64,000 nucleotides of DNA from contig CM051455.1 in NCBI GenBank assembly GCA_028274465.1, positions 128,809,462 to 128,873,461 on the forward strand. The letters are read 5' to 3'. The notes below the pieces were generated by a model. The model searched no databases and was not told the DNA's origin. It was given only the letters and a program-made list of their open reading frames with translations. Made by a program: the position numbers and the translations under genes. Source of the stretch: Plantago ovata. Its lineage: Eukaryota > Streptophyta > Magnoliopsida > Lamiales > Plantaginaceae. The stretch's first letter is position 1. Every line of letters begins with the position of its first letter. Of this stretch, positions 12,387 to 22,599 are shown piece after piece.

Positions 12387-13798
12387 ATGGCAACTTATTC
12401 ATCTACTATGAGCCTTGTTTTTGTGATCTTATTGGTGTTTTTGTGTTCTTGCAATGCTCATACATTTTATGTTGGTGGTTGGACACTTAAGCCCTCAGAG
12501 AACTACTCTCACTGGGCTGAAAGGAATCGATTCCAAGTGAACGACTCTCTCGGTACCTACTTCAATACTTCTGTTGATTTAGAAGATAGAATTTACTTAT
12601 TTGTACATGAGGACATGGCACTAATGTTTGAAATTGTTAATTTGCAGTTTTCAAGTACAAGAAAGGGCATGATTCAGCTTTTATGGTGCACGAAATCGAC
12701 TATTACAAATGCAACAGGGATAATCCCTTGAAAACATATAAAGATGGGAATTCAGCATTCAAGTTTCGGAGATCTGGCCCCTTCTTCTTCATGAGTGGTC
12801 ATGAACAAAATTGTGAGAAGGGACAGAAAGTTATCATTGTAGTCCTTTCTGAGTTCCACAACCACAATAGCTCTGCACAAGCACCACCATCACCGCCAAC
12901 AACTCCCAACGAGCCATTTCATGCACCTTCAGCGAATTCTCCATTTCACGCACCATATGTCCAACCTACCTCCAACTCTCCATCTCCCTCGCCAATGGAA
13001 AACGTTCAAACTTACAAACCACATACCCCACCATCTAACTCTCCATCTCATTCCCCTGCTGCTATAAATCCACCATACGCACCACATATCCAACCATCAT
13101 CGTCTCATTCCCCAACACCTGCAACGCCATCACATAGGCCTAATATTCGACCACCATCTCACTCTCCTCTTTCCCCAACAGCCGTAACTCCATCAAATAT
13201 ACCTCATCACCAACCAGTGTATTCACCTTCCTATACCCATTCTCAATCTCCTTCATTCTCTCCAACGGCTATAAATCCATCTCATATGCGACCAGTCCAA
13301 CCACCATCTTACGCACCATATGCTCAACCACCGGCCCATTCACCTTCTCCATCCCCTTCCCCAAATGCTGTGTCTCTGCCACACACACCACATTCTGAGT
13401 CACCATCTCCTAACCCGATAACCAAATCACCATTATACACACCAACTGTGAAACCACCATCGCATTCTCCTTCACTTCCTCCATATGATTTTGGTCCATC
13501 ACATGTACCACACATCGAGCAACCCTACCATAAACCTTCTCCATCTCCTTCTCCAAGTGCTATAACACTTCCACACGCACCACTTATCCCGCCACAGCCT
13601 CATTCTCCATCACCAACCACAATGGTCCAGAGTCCTATTCAATCACCATCAGCAGCAAACAAAGCACCAATGTTATCTCCACCTCGCAACATTCCGCCCT
13701 ACAAATCATCATCAGCCATGGGCGTAAATATGTCATTTTCTTCGCTCTTCGGTGTTGGCCTTTTATTGTCGACCCTATTCTTGTCTAGCTTGCTCTGA
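12387..13798 (+). CDS. Early nodulin-like (phytocyanin-domain) arabinogalactan protein, GPI-anchored
   Basis: Two exons: 12387-12552 and 12648-13798 (donor CG|GTACCT, acceptor TTTGCAG|TTTTC), joining in phase to give 438 residues. Residues 1-24 are a signal peptide. The phytocyanin domain follows: FYVGGW, NRFQVNDSL then VFKYKKGHDSAF across the splice, DYYKCN, and FFFMSGHEQNCEKGQK. The cysteine and histidine that bind copper in true blue-copper members are replaced in that last motif, as in other ENODL proteins, so copper binding is not expected. About 200 residues rich in SPSP, HSPSP and APY follow, typical for arabinogalactan glycosylation. A hydrophobic tail (LFGVGLLLSTLFLSSLL) suits a GPI anchor. 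The likely location is the outer plasma membrane and wall. Confidence 0.9.
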
Positions 13799-14732
13799 GT
13801 TATAGTAGTTCTTAATTCCATCTACGTATTCGCTCTTGTTTCTTAAAAATTACTAGTTAGTTTCTGTATTGCTCGTGTTGAGTTGGTATTAGATCAACTT
13901 TTATGCATTTGTTGTTATTGATTCTACTAAAGCATTATTTCTCCACAACTTTATCACACCTACACTCTGAATTACTAATTTCCTTTCTTAATTTATGGCC
14001 GTTTATATAAGAACAAGAATCCAACTGAGATAGTGTGAAACTAGTACTTAAAAACTTAAGAAATGATGCCTATATTCTAGTGTATTCAGAAAAATCGGTA
14101 AGAACGAACATAGTAAATCATTTCCTAAAACACAATTACACAATCATCAGGATCAGAATGCAAGAATAAAAGGCAGTGAACATAAGAAATCACTGAATTT
14201 AGTATTTACCTGGAACTGATTGTGATCGAACAATACCAACAGATTGAATTCAATGGAGCTTTGCTTTCCGAAAACCTCCAATACCAAAATTGAGCTTTGT
14301 GTAAGTACAAAATAGCATCAAAACTAAGAAGAAAATACAATGGAGCTTTGATCAATCTAAATATATAGGCAATCTGTGAAGCAAAACTACAACTGATCAG
14401 AAACCGATTCACAGATATTGGTAAAGCTTGAATTGAATCGTACCTTTCTCCATAGTTTTGAAAATTTGTTCTCCATTGAAGCTAAGGGGAACATATAACT
14501 TACAAATTAGGGAAAAACACAACAAACTCGTAATGTGACAGAGAATCGCTTCCTTTCCGCCATGGATAGCTGGAGCTTTTTTCTTTGTGTTCGATGTGGT
14601 AAATTGCTGAAAGGAACAAATCTTTCATTATTTTATTATTACTTCCCGCAGAATTTCAGTATAACTTTCTTAGTTTCAAAGTTGTCCATATGTTCTTAGC
14701 TTTAAATTCCGCTTCCAATAGTATATCATAAT
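13799..14732. other. 3' flank of the ENODL gene, no further gene seen
   Basis: Non-coding AT-rich DNA. No reading frame or element border is convincing until the LTR at 14733. Confidence 0.45.
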
Positions 14733-15578
14733 TGTGTCCTAACACCACAAGGTCCGGCCTAGATGGCGTCAGGGTCTAATACCCAGCCCTACGTCCGACC
14801 TTGAAAGTATGCCAAAACTAGCAAACCAAGACTGAGTCAAGGACCGACCTACAAGTCACTTAGGGTCCGACCTTGGGTCCGAGTTGTAGGTCATCAAGGA
14901 CCTCAAACTAAGTCTTATCTAAGTATCACGAGAAACACACTATCCGGCCTCATGGGTGGGACCAAGACTAGGCTAAGTTAGCTAAAGTCCATTATGGCCA
15001 AGTCTGACCTCCATGAGTCGGACCCCAAGCCATCAGTGCCATGTTCTAAGTCAGGACTAAGCACTTGAGTCCGAGGTATTTATATGTACTCAGACCTCAC
15101 ACCTCAGGAACCGGTGGAACTCCAGAAAGGCCTAGGAAGCAAAGAACGGTGTCGGCCACCTGGCTCGGACCATAGGTCGGACCAGGAAGATGACAAGAGA
15201 TTCCAGAACGTTCCTAGACGTGAATTTACCACGATAGCCTTATGGAAACCCTAATTTGAGATGCAATCCTAGCCTTACACTTGGCGCAATCTCAAAGGTT
15301 GTACTTCACTTTGGGAAGTATTATAAATAGGCATCACCATTAATGCACAAGGTAAGCAACGTCTAACCCTAAGCCATGTCCAATTTATTAGAGGAGCCAT
15401 CAACTCCCTACTCGTGAAGTCGTCCCTCCGTTTTGATCACTAAACAAGCCGGGAAAGCGGTACTAACCCCCCCCCCCCCCCAAACATTTTTCAGGTCCTA
15501 GTTAGGAAGGAACTTGAAGAAGGAGAGCGTTCACGAATTAGCACGACTTAGAAGGAACTCATTTTTTACCCATCAACA
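14733..15578 (+). mobile_element. Solo LTR with target-site duplication ATAAT
   Basis: The 846-base unit begins TGTGTCCTAACACC, ends CATCAACA, and is flanked on both sides by ATAAT (14728-14732 and 15579-15583). Inside are repeated GTCCGACC/GGTCCGA words, a TATA-like TATAAATAG near 15330 and a C-homopolymer near 15467. No internal retrotransposon sequence is present, so it is what remains after recombination between two LTRs. Family not identified. The orientation is given by the TATA-like box. Confidence 0.75.
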
Positions 15579-15624
15579 ATAATGATTACAAACACAAAGA
15601 GAAATAGTATACGATCAATTATCA

Positions 15625-16212
15625 CTAATAATGCATGACATAGACATCATACTTGACAGTAGTATCTCCACTCTTTTTATCAAGTTTATGAGTACGGGCC
15701 TGAGCATACCCACTAGCAAATCGGAAAAGCCCGCTTCCACCTATAACCGGCATCTCCCTCACCGGACTAAGAACTGCATTTCTTCCAAGTATGTTGATGG
15801 TGCTACCATTATACTTACCATATGTGAACACAAAGTTCATGGTCATCAAGAAGCCAAGTTCTTGTTGTGAAGCTAATGCATAAAATCCTTGTGCCCTTCC
15901 GATGGTTTTAGAGCTCATGTCGGGCCCTAAGGTCAATGGATTATCGATTATGTTGATGTTTCCGAAGCCATTTGAGACGTTTGATGGTGAGTTCACAATT
16001 CTTATAGATGTAGGGGCACGACCACTAAAGATGTCATGCCAGTATAAGTGAAAATGACTGAGCTTTTGTTTAATCGTCTTATGATCAACAAGCTCAACTA
16101 GAAAGCTTTCGTCGGAGTCTTTGATGGAGTGGCATGTTGGGGAGGAAAGGAGGGTTGAGGTTATAAGAGTGTAAAAGAACGAGTATGAGAGAAGTGAAGC
16201 CATTGTTAACAT
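15625..16212 (-). CDS. Dirigent protein
   Basis: An intronless 195-residue frame, or 192 residues if the second ATG at 16203 ([10 protein letters not shown]) is used, which fits the family start better. A signal peptide covers about the first 28 residues. The dirigent domain follows: [16 protein letters not shown], then [48 protein letters not shown], and [19 protein letters not shown] ending in [10 protein letters not shown]. Dirigent proteins are extracellular and steer phenoxy-radical coupling (lignans) or related reactions. Length and motif order are normal, so the gene looks intact. The exact substrate cannot be read from sequence. Confidence 0.92.
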   Translation of the reverse strand: MLTMASLLSYSFFYTLITSTLLSSPTCHSIKDSDESFLVELVDHKTIKQKLSHFHLYWHDIFSGRAPTSIRIVNSPSNVSNGFGNINIIDNPLTLGPDMSSKTIGRAQGFYALASQQELGFLMTMNFVFTYGKYNGSTINILGRNAVLSPVREMPVIGGSGLFRFASGYAQARTHKLDKKSGDTTVKYDVYVMHY

Positions 16213-18240
16213 ATATGCTAATGATGCTATACTACATAATTATAGAGGCATTGCCTATACATATATATATTTCTCATCCGGTCATTAGGTAAACAACTAT
16301 ATTTAGAAGGCCAAGTCGTGCCTAACAGGAACCAACTGAATTGAGTGAAAGATCAATGGCCCAAATTACATACTAAAGGGGCAAAAACTCCAAGCTAATT
16401 CAAGCTAATTAAGGTTTATTTCGAATATCGCTCGAGGATCAATAATGATTCTCATCGGTAGGATAGGAATCTTCAGAAACTACTCTCTCCGTCACGCTAT
16501 TAATTGCTCCAAACCTTATCAAGGGTTGGCACGTGGAGCTTATTAGGAGTCGGTAAGAGTTTCTGGAATTTGTTAATACTCTCTAGCAAATACAATAACA
16601 GGACACACAAAAAATTACAACAAAAAAGTTCATTTGCAGGAATATGCCAATACTAGAGTACAGAGGAACTGATCCTAAAAGAAAAACGAAAACCATACAG
16701 AGTACAGTTTACAATCATTCATCTCCGGAACATGTCCCACGAAAGTACAGAAACATCAGTTCTGTCGAAGTGTTTTTACTAGTAAGAACTCAGATACAGA
16801 AGAAGTTGGAGTTATGTCACATTGAACCAACTTCGACGATCTTCATATACTACTACATACTTGGCTATTTATCACAAACATTAACAGTTGCTCTCAACAC
16901 TTTGGCTGCCGTTCTATAATATGACTGCATCCTTACACCAAAAGCATTCACCAAGAGCTAGCTACTCGGTTAAGAGCATTGGAACTTCGTCAATTGGGAA
17001 CTGCATTTAACAAAAACAATATCAGATTAGCAAGTCATAACTAATGGGAGTCGGAATGAAAAGCACATGTGCACTACTATCTGTGCCTAGCAGGGAAACA
17101 ACAATGTTTTTTTTTTTGTTTTCATTTACCATCAGAGTGAAGCAAACATTTGATGAATCCAGGTCACATGGAGTAAATGTTCGCAAGGATACATGTTTTA
17201 TCATTACAGGTAAAAGTAACGCCTCTTACGATTCTTCAGTGATAACTGATAAGAGTAGGTTATGCATACAAGTAAATATATCCAGATTATATGATCCGAC
17301 ACTCTAATGATGTTCCATCAATACACACTACAAATGGCATTCAGATGACAATCGCTTGGCAAGGTATGAATGTCGTAAAACAGCAATCTATTAGAAATCC
17401 AATAACTTGAAGTTGAATCATAAAATAGTTCGTCCTGGTTTCTTTCCAACGAAGGGAGTATTCATAAGCAATAAGCCAATAACGCAACAAATTTGCACGA
17501 ATAAGAAAGATTATGTCTAAGCTTAGAACAACCAACAAGCTGTATACATAACTTGTAACATATGAAACTTAAAAATCAATAACAAACAACAAGCATATCG
17601 CTACAGGGCACAATATTCTAAAGCAAATGACATCTAACTGAGTACACCCAGAAGGAGCTCAAGACCAAATTCAGTTTCTCATTTCCTTTTCTAAATTCAG
17701 ATTACATTCCCTTATACTTCAGATTCCAATCCTTAACCGCACAAGGACAAGCCTCGGCAAAACGGTAACTTGCTTAGTTGTATATGCACCCACTATCCCC
17801 ATAAGACTCTGAAGGACTTCGCATATGTGGCTTCGCCTTATTCTAATCTATACACCATCTAATCCAACGCTAGAACATGAAATATGCAACAGGGGAAACG
17901 CCTAACAGTTACAAATTTAAAGTCAACAAATTGCCCTAAAAGAATGAATCAACTCAGGAACAGCTATCCCACTAACAAACACTTAGACACTTAGTACTAT
18001 ATTAACCCATCAAGAATCTGAATTGATCCAGCAACACATCAACTAACACACTTAATTACTATATTAACCCATCAAGAATCTGAATAATCAACTACATATG
18101 ACCAATAAACACTTTCCTATTAGCCCATCAAGTAACTAACTGAAGTTTATTTTACTCACCAGCTAGACTCCAATTTAATTCCTTTTATGGCTAACACGAG
18201 AAACCAATACAGAACATCCAAAACATACCGAGAAGAATGG
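16213..18240. other. Intergenic DNA, no gene recognised
   Basis: Low-complexity AT-rich sequence with a 12-base T run near 17107 and a short repeated phrase (TATTAACCCATCAAGAATCTGAA) near 18000 and 18060. The second exon and 3' UTR of the minus-strand DUF538 gene at 18345-18808 probably lie here but cannot be placed. Confidence 0.4.
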
Positions 18241-18266
18241 ACTAAAAGCTAAGCAAACAAATCTTG

Positions 18267-18268
<2 letters not shown>

Positions 18269-18310
<42 letters not shown>
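18269..18310. repeat. Poly(A) tract of about 42 bases (poly T in the gene's sense)
   Basis: A homopolymer just downstream of the first exon of the minus-strand DUF538 gene, where it would lie in an intron. Confidence 0.9.
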
Positions 18311-18314
<4 letters not shown>

Positions 18315-18344
18315 GTAGTTGAAAGTTGAGTAATGCCTCCTCAC

Positions 18345-18808
18345 CTGACGAAGCTGGTGCCTTAAAGAAACGGCCTTATCAGAACAAGACCTAACAGTCA
18401 AGAACTGGTCAACATCAAGCTCCTTGTTGATAATCCCAACAGTGAAATAGATGCTATCAGAAGGAGGCAAGTCAACGCGAATAGCATCCACATCGAACCA
18501 AAAGAAGACCAGCCTCTTAACCTGAATCCCATCCAAGTCAGTAATAGACCCCAATTTGAGCTTCCCGGTGATCTTCTTGTCGTAGTAAATGAGGTAATCG
18601 AAGTTTATGTAGCAGGGTTTGGCCAAGTGGACCTCAAAGGCTCCATCTTCGGAGAGGGTGTAGTTGGTGACGGAGTCCGGCAAGAGGCCACTGGGTAGGC
18701 CGAATTGTGGGAGGATTTCGTACACTGTTGGTGGTGATGCGGAGGAGAGGGTGAGGAGGAGAGGGAAGGAGAGGAGGAGAAGGAGGAGTTGGGGTTGATG
18801 ATCGCCAT
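18345..18808 (-). pseudogene. Single-domain DUF538 gene with a frameshift in the signal peptide
   Basis: The DUF538 domain is clear on the minus strand: VYEILPQFGLPSGLLPDSV, YTLSEDGAFEVHLAKPCYI, YYDKKITGKLKLGSI, LDGIQVKRLVFFWFDVDAI and a final RSCSDKAV. It lies in one frame from about 18725. The ATG at 18808 (MAIINPN) is one base out of frame with it. A leucine-rich signal peptide (LLLLLSFPLLLTLSSA) appears if one C is restored in the run near 18790. The exon ends LRHQLRQ at 18345 with a GTGAGG donor, so a short second exon is expected. It is either a recent pseudogene or a homopolymer error in the assembly. It is more distant in sequence from the triple-domain pair. Confidence 0.7.
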
Positions 18809-18899
18809 TGTTGGATTTTTTTTTCTTGATTCTTTCTTTCTTTGTGTTTCTCGAAACTGTGATGAAGATAATGTGAAAATGTGAAATGAATGCTCTATT

Positions 18900-20790
18900 T
18901 GAGGGGTTAAATAGTTAAATAATAGTATAAGGAAATTAAATTATAAATATAGAAATAATTTCACAAATATATACTAATGACTTAAAATTAAAATTTATGA
19001 CCTCACAAATATTTTCGAACTTCTTTCTATTTTAATTAGTATTTTTTTAAAATTGCATTCGCAATCGCAAATAGTAAGCTTTAAGGACGACAAAATGGAG
19101 TAGTAATAGTGTGTGCTTTGATAATGTCGGTGGGGAGAAAACTATAAAAAGAAAGTTATTACATAATGTGTGTGATGTTTAATTAAGTTGTGAGACCACT
19201 TATAATAAAATTGTGGTAGTGATAATTTACTATAAAAGAGAAAATGAAATATAAAAAATGTGAAGAGATGAAAAAAGAATATATATGTAAAAAAAAAATT
19301 AAAGTTAATCGTAGTAGTTAAAAGTATTTTAGAAGTTCAAACAAGGTATTGTTGAGAAGGAAGAAAGCACACAAGATGAGGAAAATATGGGCATGAAATT
19401 TTTTATTTTAACTCTTCCCGTGAAAATGATGTTCTTGGTTCTTCCTCCCAAAATTATTTAGTTGTCAAACTGTAAGGCTAATTTAGAAAATTCTCCACTC
19501 TTGTTTCAATAGTACTTCGTATCAAATTATCTAAAAGTCAACTTTACCAACTTCGTAAGAGAATATCCCATGACAGGAAATTTTCAGTCTCCAAAGTCCA
19601 AACTGAAGCCCGAGATATCAGAGTGAGATTCATTAATTACAAGGAGATAAATTTGATTGCCGATCTTCTAACATAAGTTGTACTACTAAATTCGAAAAGT
19701 GCTAAGCTATCTAATCAAGGCATTTTATTTTATTTTAAAAAAGGAAATATATAAAAATAAATTAGGTTACATATCGAACAAAATGTCTAACATCAAATAA
19801 AAAAGTACTTTCCAGCCACGCAGGATAATTATTTCAAATCAAGGCATTCGATTCGATGCGTAATAAATATGACATTCAGAAAGTACTCCATATTGGATAC
19901 TTTTATTTTGTGCATACAAGACTACCAAAGTAGCTTAATAATTTGGGATGTGCGCAAAAGTTAAACGATTCTTGGCATTAAACGTAAGATTTCATTTACT
20001 CATTACATAGATCAGTCATCTAAACGGGCAAAGCAGGTTTCATTTAAAAATCCTTTCAGTTATCCGCACGCAATTGAATGATTAGGACGGCCGGTTACCA
20101 ACCCATGTGACTGTCACACGAGCCCATCATTTTTTCATGCCAATTCGGGATACAGAACTACAGACAAATACTATGAGATGTTACACTGACTCACCCTTAT
20201 AATAACTCAGTAACTCACCATTCACGTAATCTTTTAAAAGATTCAGAATAATAAAGAGTCCGTGTAATTAAGGAGTTCCACTGCAGGTTGAAAATTAATC
20301 TTGCAGTACACTGTGCTACTATGAGTTTATCAGGAAATAATAGCACCCGTATTTCAACCATAACAATATTTTTTTTAAACTATTGATATTTTATAAGATT
20401 GATTTAGGTCTAAATTTAAATTAAAAGGTGATCAAGGTTCAGTAAGGTTAAGAGGACAAAATTACATATACATCATTTATTTAAAAAGAAATTGGGGGGG
20501 GGGGGGGACAATCGTTGAATAACTGAAAAAATTATCTTTAAAAATAGAGTAGTTACATTTTTCGTTTTAATTTTTTATTAATATTTTTTATATATGGGTT
20601 GGTAATTAAATTTTTGGAGTTCAATGTCAAAAGCCATGTTGAGCAAATAAGGTGCAAAAGATTAGACTGTCACAATTTGGTTCAATACTAGAATCAATGC
20701 TTCAAGGAAAAAACCATAAACATGCATGTTTATCAGATGCATGTAAGCTAAGGGCGGAGGTGGATATATGATCTTGAAGTACGAGGCTAC
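18900..20790. other. AT-rich intergenic DNA, no gene seen
   Basis: Includes a G homopolymer near 20485 and scattered poly(A). No frame, RNA gene or bounded element is supported. Confidence 0.45.
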
Positions 20791-20797
20791 GTATTCA

Positions 20798-21350
20798 TCA
20801 ATCTTCATTATCTACTTCGGACGGAGATCTAGGTGGTGGATTATGAATCGGTGGGTGTGGTCGAACTGGTTCATAATCTTGCACGAGTCTGGTCACTAAA
20901 TCGTCTTCATTCTCTACACGGGCCGGAGGTGGATTATGGATAGGTGGGTGTGGTCGAGCTGGTTCATAATCTTTACGCACGAGTCTGCCCACCAAATCAT
21001 CTTCATTCCCTACACGGGCCGGAGGTGGATTATGGATAGGTGGGTATGGTCGCACTGGTTCATAATCTTTGTGTACGAGGTTGCGCATTAAACAATCTTC
21101 TTTCTCCACTCCTTTGCACGCAATTGATTCAACGCCGATCAATTCTCGTACCTACATTAAAAAAATAGTGTAAAAAATCATTCTTTAATGATTTTTTTAA
21201 TTATAAAATTGCGCATAACAAGTTAAGAAATTGCTTGTCAATCAAACTCACTCCGAACGATGTTTTGGAAAGACTAGGATCAGGGCGAGAAGCTTCCAAG
21301 CATGGGATGAATAGCAAGCAAAGCACAAAGCTAAAAAACTTCGAAGACAT
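20798..21350 (-). CDS. Precursor with three tandem GOLVEN/RGF/CLEL-like peptides
   Basis: Two exons on the minus strand: 21350-21252 (33 codons, donor GGA|GTGAGT) and 21151-20798 (117 codons and stop, acceptor GTAG|GTACGA), joining in phase to 150 residues. Residues 1-20 are a signal peptide (FFSFVLCLLFIPCLEA). The second exon holds three repeats of 31-32 residues, each with a core: DYEPVRPYPPIHN, DYEPARPHPPIHN, DYEPVRPHPPIHN. The core fits the GOLVEN/RGF/CLEL pattern: an Asp-Tyr start for tyrosine sulfation, prolines in the middle, and a PP-x-HN end. The linkers (R-N-L-V, R-L-V-R, R-L-V-Q before DY) resemble the R-x-hydrophobic-x sites of the subtilase that cuts these precursors. Described members usually carry one peptide near the C-terminus. 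The splice is inferred by eye. Confidence 0.72.
20840..20878 (-). repeat. Peptide core repeat 3 (DYEPVRPHPPIHN)
   Basis: Third 39-base core, nearest the stop codon. It is 93 bases from the previous copy instead of 96 because the lysine before the Asp-Tyr is missing. Confidence 0.9.
20933..20971 (-). repeat. Peptide core repeat 2 (DYEPARPHPPIHN)
   Basis: Middle 39-base core. It is nearly identical at DNA level to the neighbours, including the following NPPPARV linker shared with repeat 1, which points to recent tandem duplication. Confidence 0.9.
21029..21067 (-). repeat. Peptide core repeat 1 (DYEPVRPYPPIHN)
   Basis: First core after the propeptide; the only copy with tyrosine in place of histidine at position 8. 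Confidence 0.9.
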
Positions 21351-21399
21351 GGTTGGATTTGAGAGGGTATACAAGAGCTTCTTTGCATGATATGCTACT

Positions 21400-22590
21400 T
21401 AAATAGGAGGAACATTTGAAGTATGAAAAATGGAAATCGACTTAATTTGGGAAGAGATATTGTATTCTCACTATTTACTTCAAATTTGGGAGATGATTAT
21501 GGGATCACTTGGGAAAGGAAATGATTTGGTTAGAACCGGAAAAAAATCAATTTTCTATTTAGTTTAACTTTGCTTAATTATTTTTTATATTGTAAATAAA
21601 TTCAGTCGAGTTGTTTACATAAATAACATGGTTTGAATTACGAAAAATGAAATTCCTAATTTGAGAGATGATTATGGGATCTCACACGATCAGTTGAGTT
21701 GGGTAATCAGTTTAAGGTAATTCAGGAATTGATTTGGGTACGTATCAAGGTAATTAAAGAATTGATTTGGGTATCAAGGTACGTAATTAATTAAACCATT
21801 GATTTGGGTAATGAATCATCTATGGCTTCGGTTGCTCTCAATTTTCTGGGTTTTCCAGTTAAAGGACATACGGAAAAATAATTAAATTAACAGCCTTACA
21901 CTATAGCAGCAGGGCAAGTTTTAGCCTAAAGCATATCCCGCACTATGGTGTAATTTGTTCTCTTTTTTTTTTTTTTTTTTTTAAAAAAGTTTTTCATTAA
22001 TAACCATCTATTTATGATGTAAATCACGCAATTGAGCTTGCACATCTAGATTCTAGATTAAGAAAATATGACAATTTAAAAACGTAAGATAAAATCAAAA
22101 AGAAAAATCTAAAATGGCCGAGAAAAGCCTAAATAAACACATAAGAAGGGAAGAGTCAAGACATTATTAAAACAAGCAAAAAGGAGAAGAAATTCACATA
22201 AAATAAAATTGGATACGATTATAAATTAAACAGAATGAGAACCAGTTGGATCGAACGCACAACTTTTGGTAAAAGAGCTTGGTACCACAAAACTGGGACA
22301 GACGGATTCTAGTGTTTATTAGTTATTACTACTATATATATTTTTAATCTATAATTTCAGTGGGGTCCAATGCCCCCACTGGAAACCCCCCTAGCTCCAC
22401 CAATATCAACACCGAAGATGACTCATATTTTTAGAAAATCGGATAAAGTACTACCCAACTGCCGGAGTTCACGTCAAACTGAAATGCCATGACACCTCAA
22501 ATTAGAAGTTAGAACGGCGATGGGGTGTCAGATTCTCAATCGCCATTTTACATGAACATTTCAAAAGGCAGATCATCGGAAATTTTGCAC
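21400..22590. other. Intergenic DNA with an old repeat near 22240-22405
   Basis: Mostly AT-rich. On the minus strand from about 22405 a repeat begins GGTGGAGCTAGGGGGG and later carries TGGTACCAAG and GCGTTCGATCC, which resemble the A and B boxes of tRNA-type promoters. No coding gene was seen. Confidence 0.4.
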
Positions 22591-22599
22591 ATGATAAAA

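Noticed and set aside
20798..21142. Reading the repeat protein as a plain proline-rich wall protein
   Set aside because: The repeats keep the Asp-Tyr start and the PP-x-HN end with basic/hydrophobic linkers, and lack the PPV or SPPP blocks of wall proteins; still, this alternative is named as a test in the findings.
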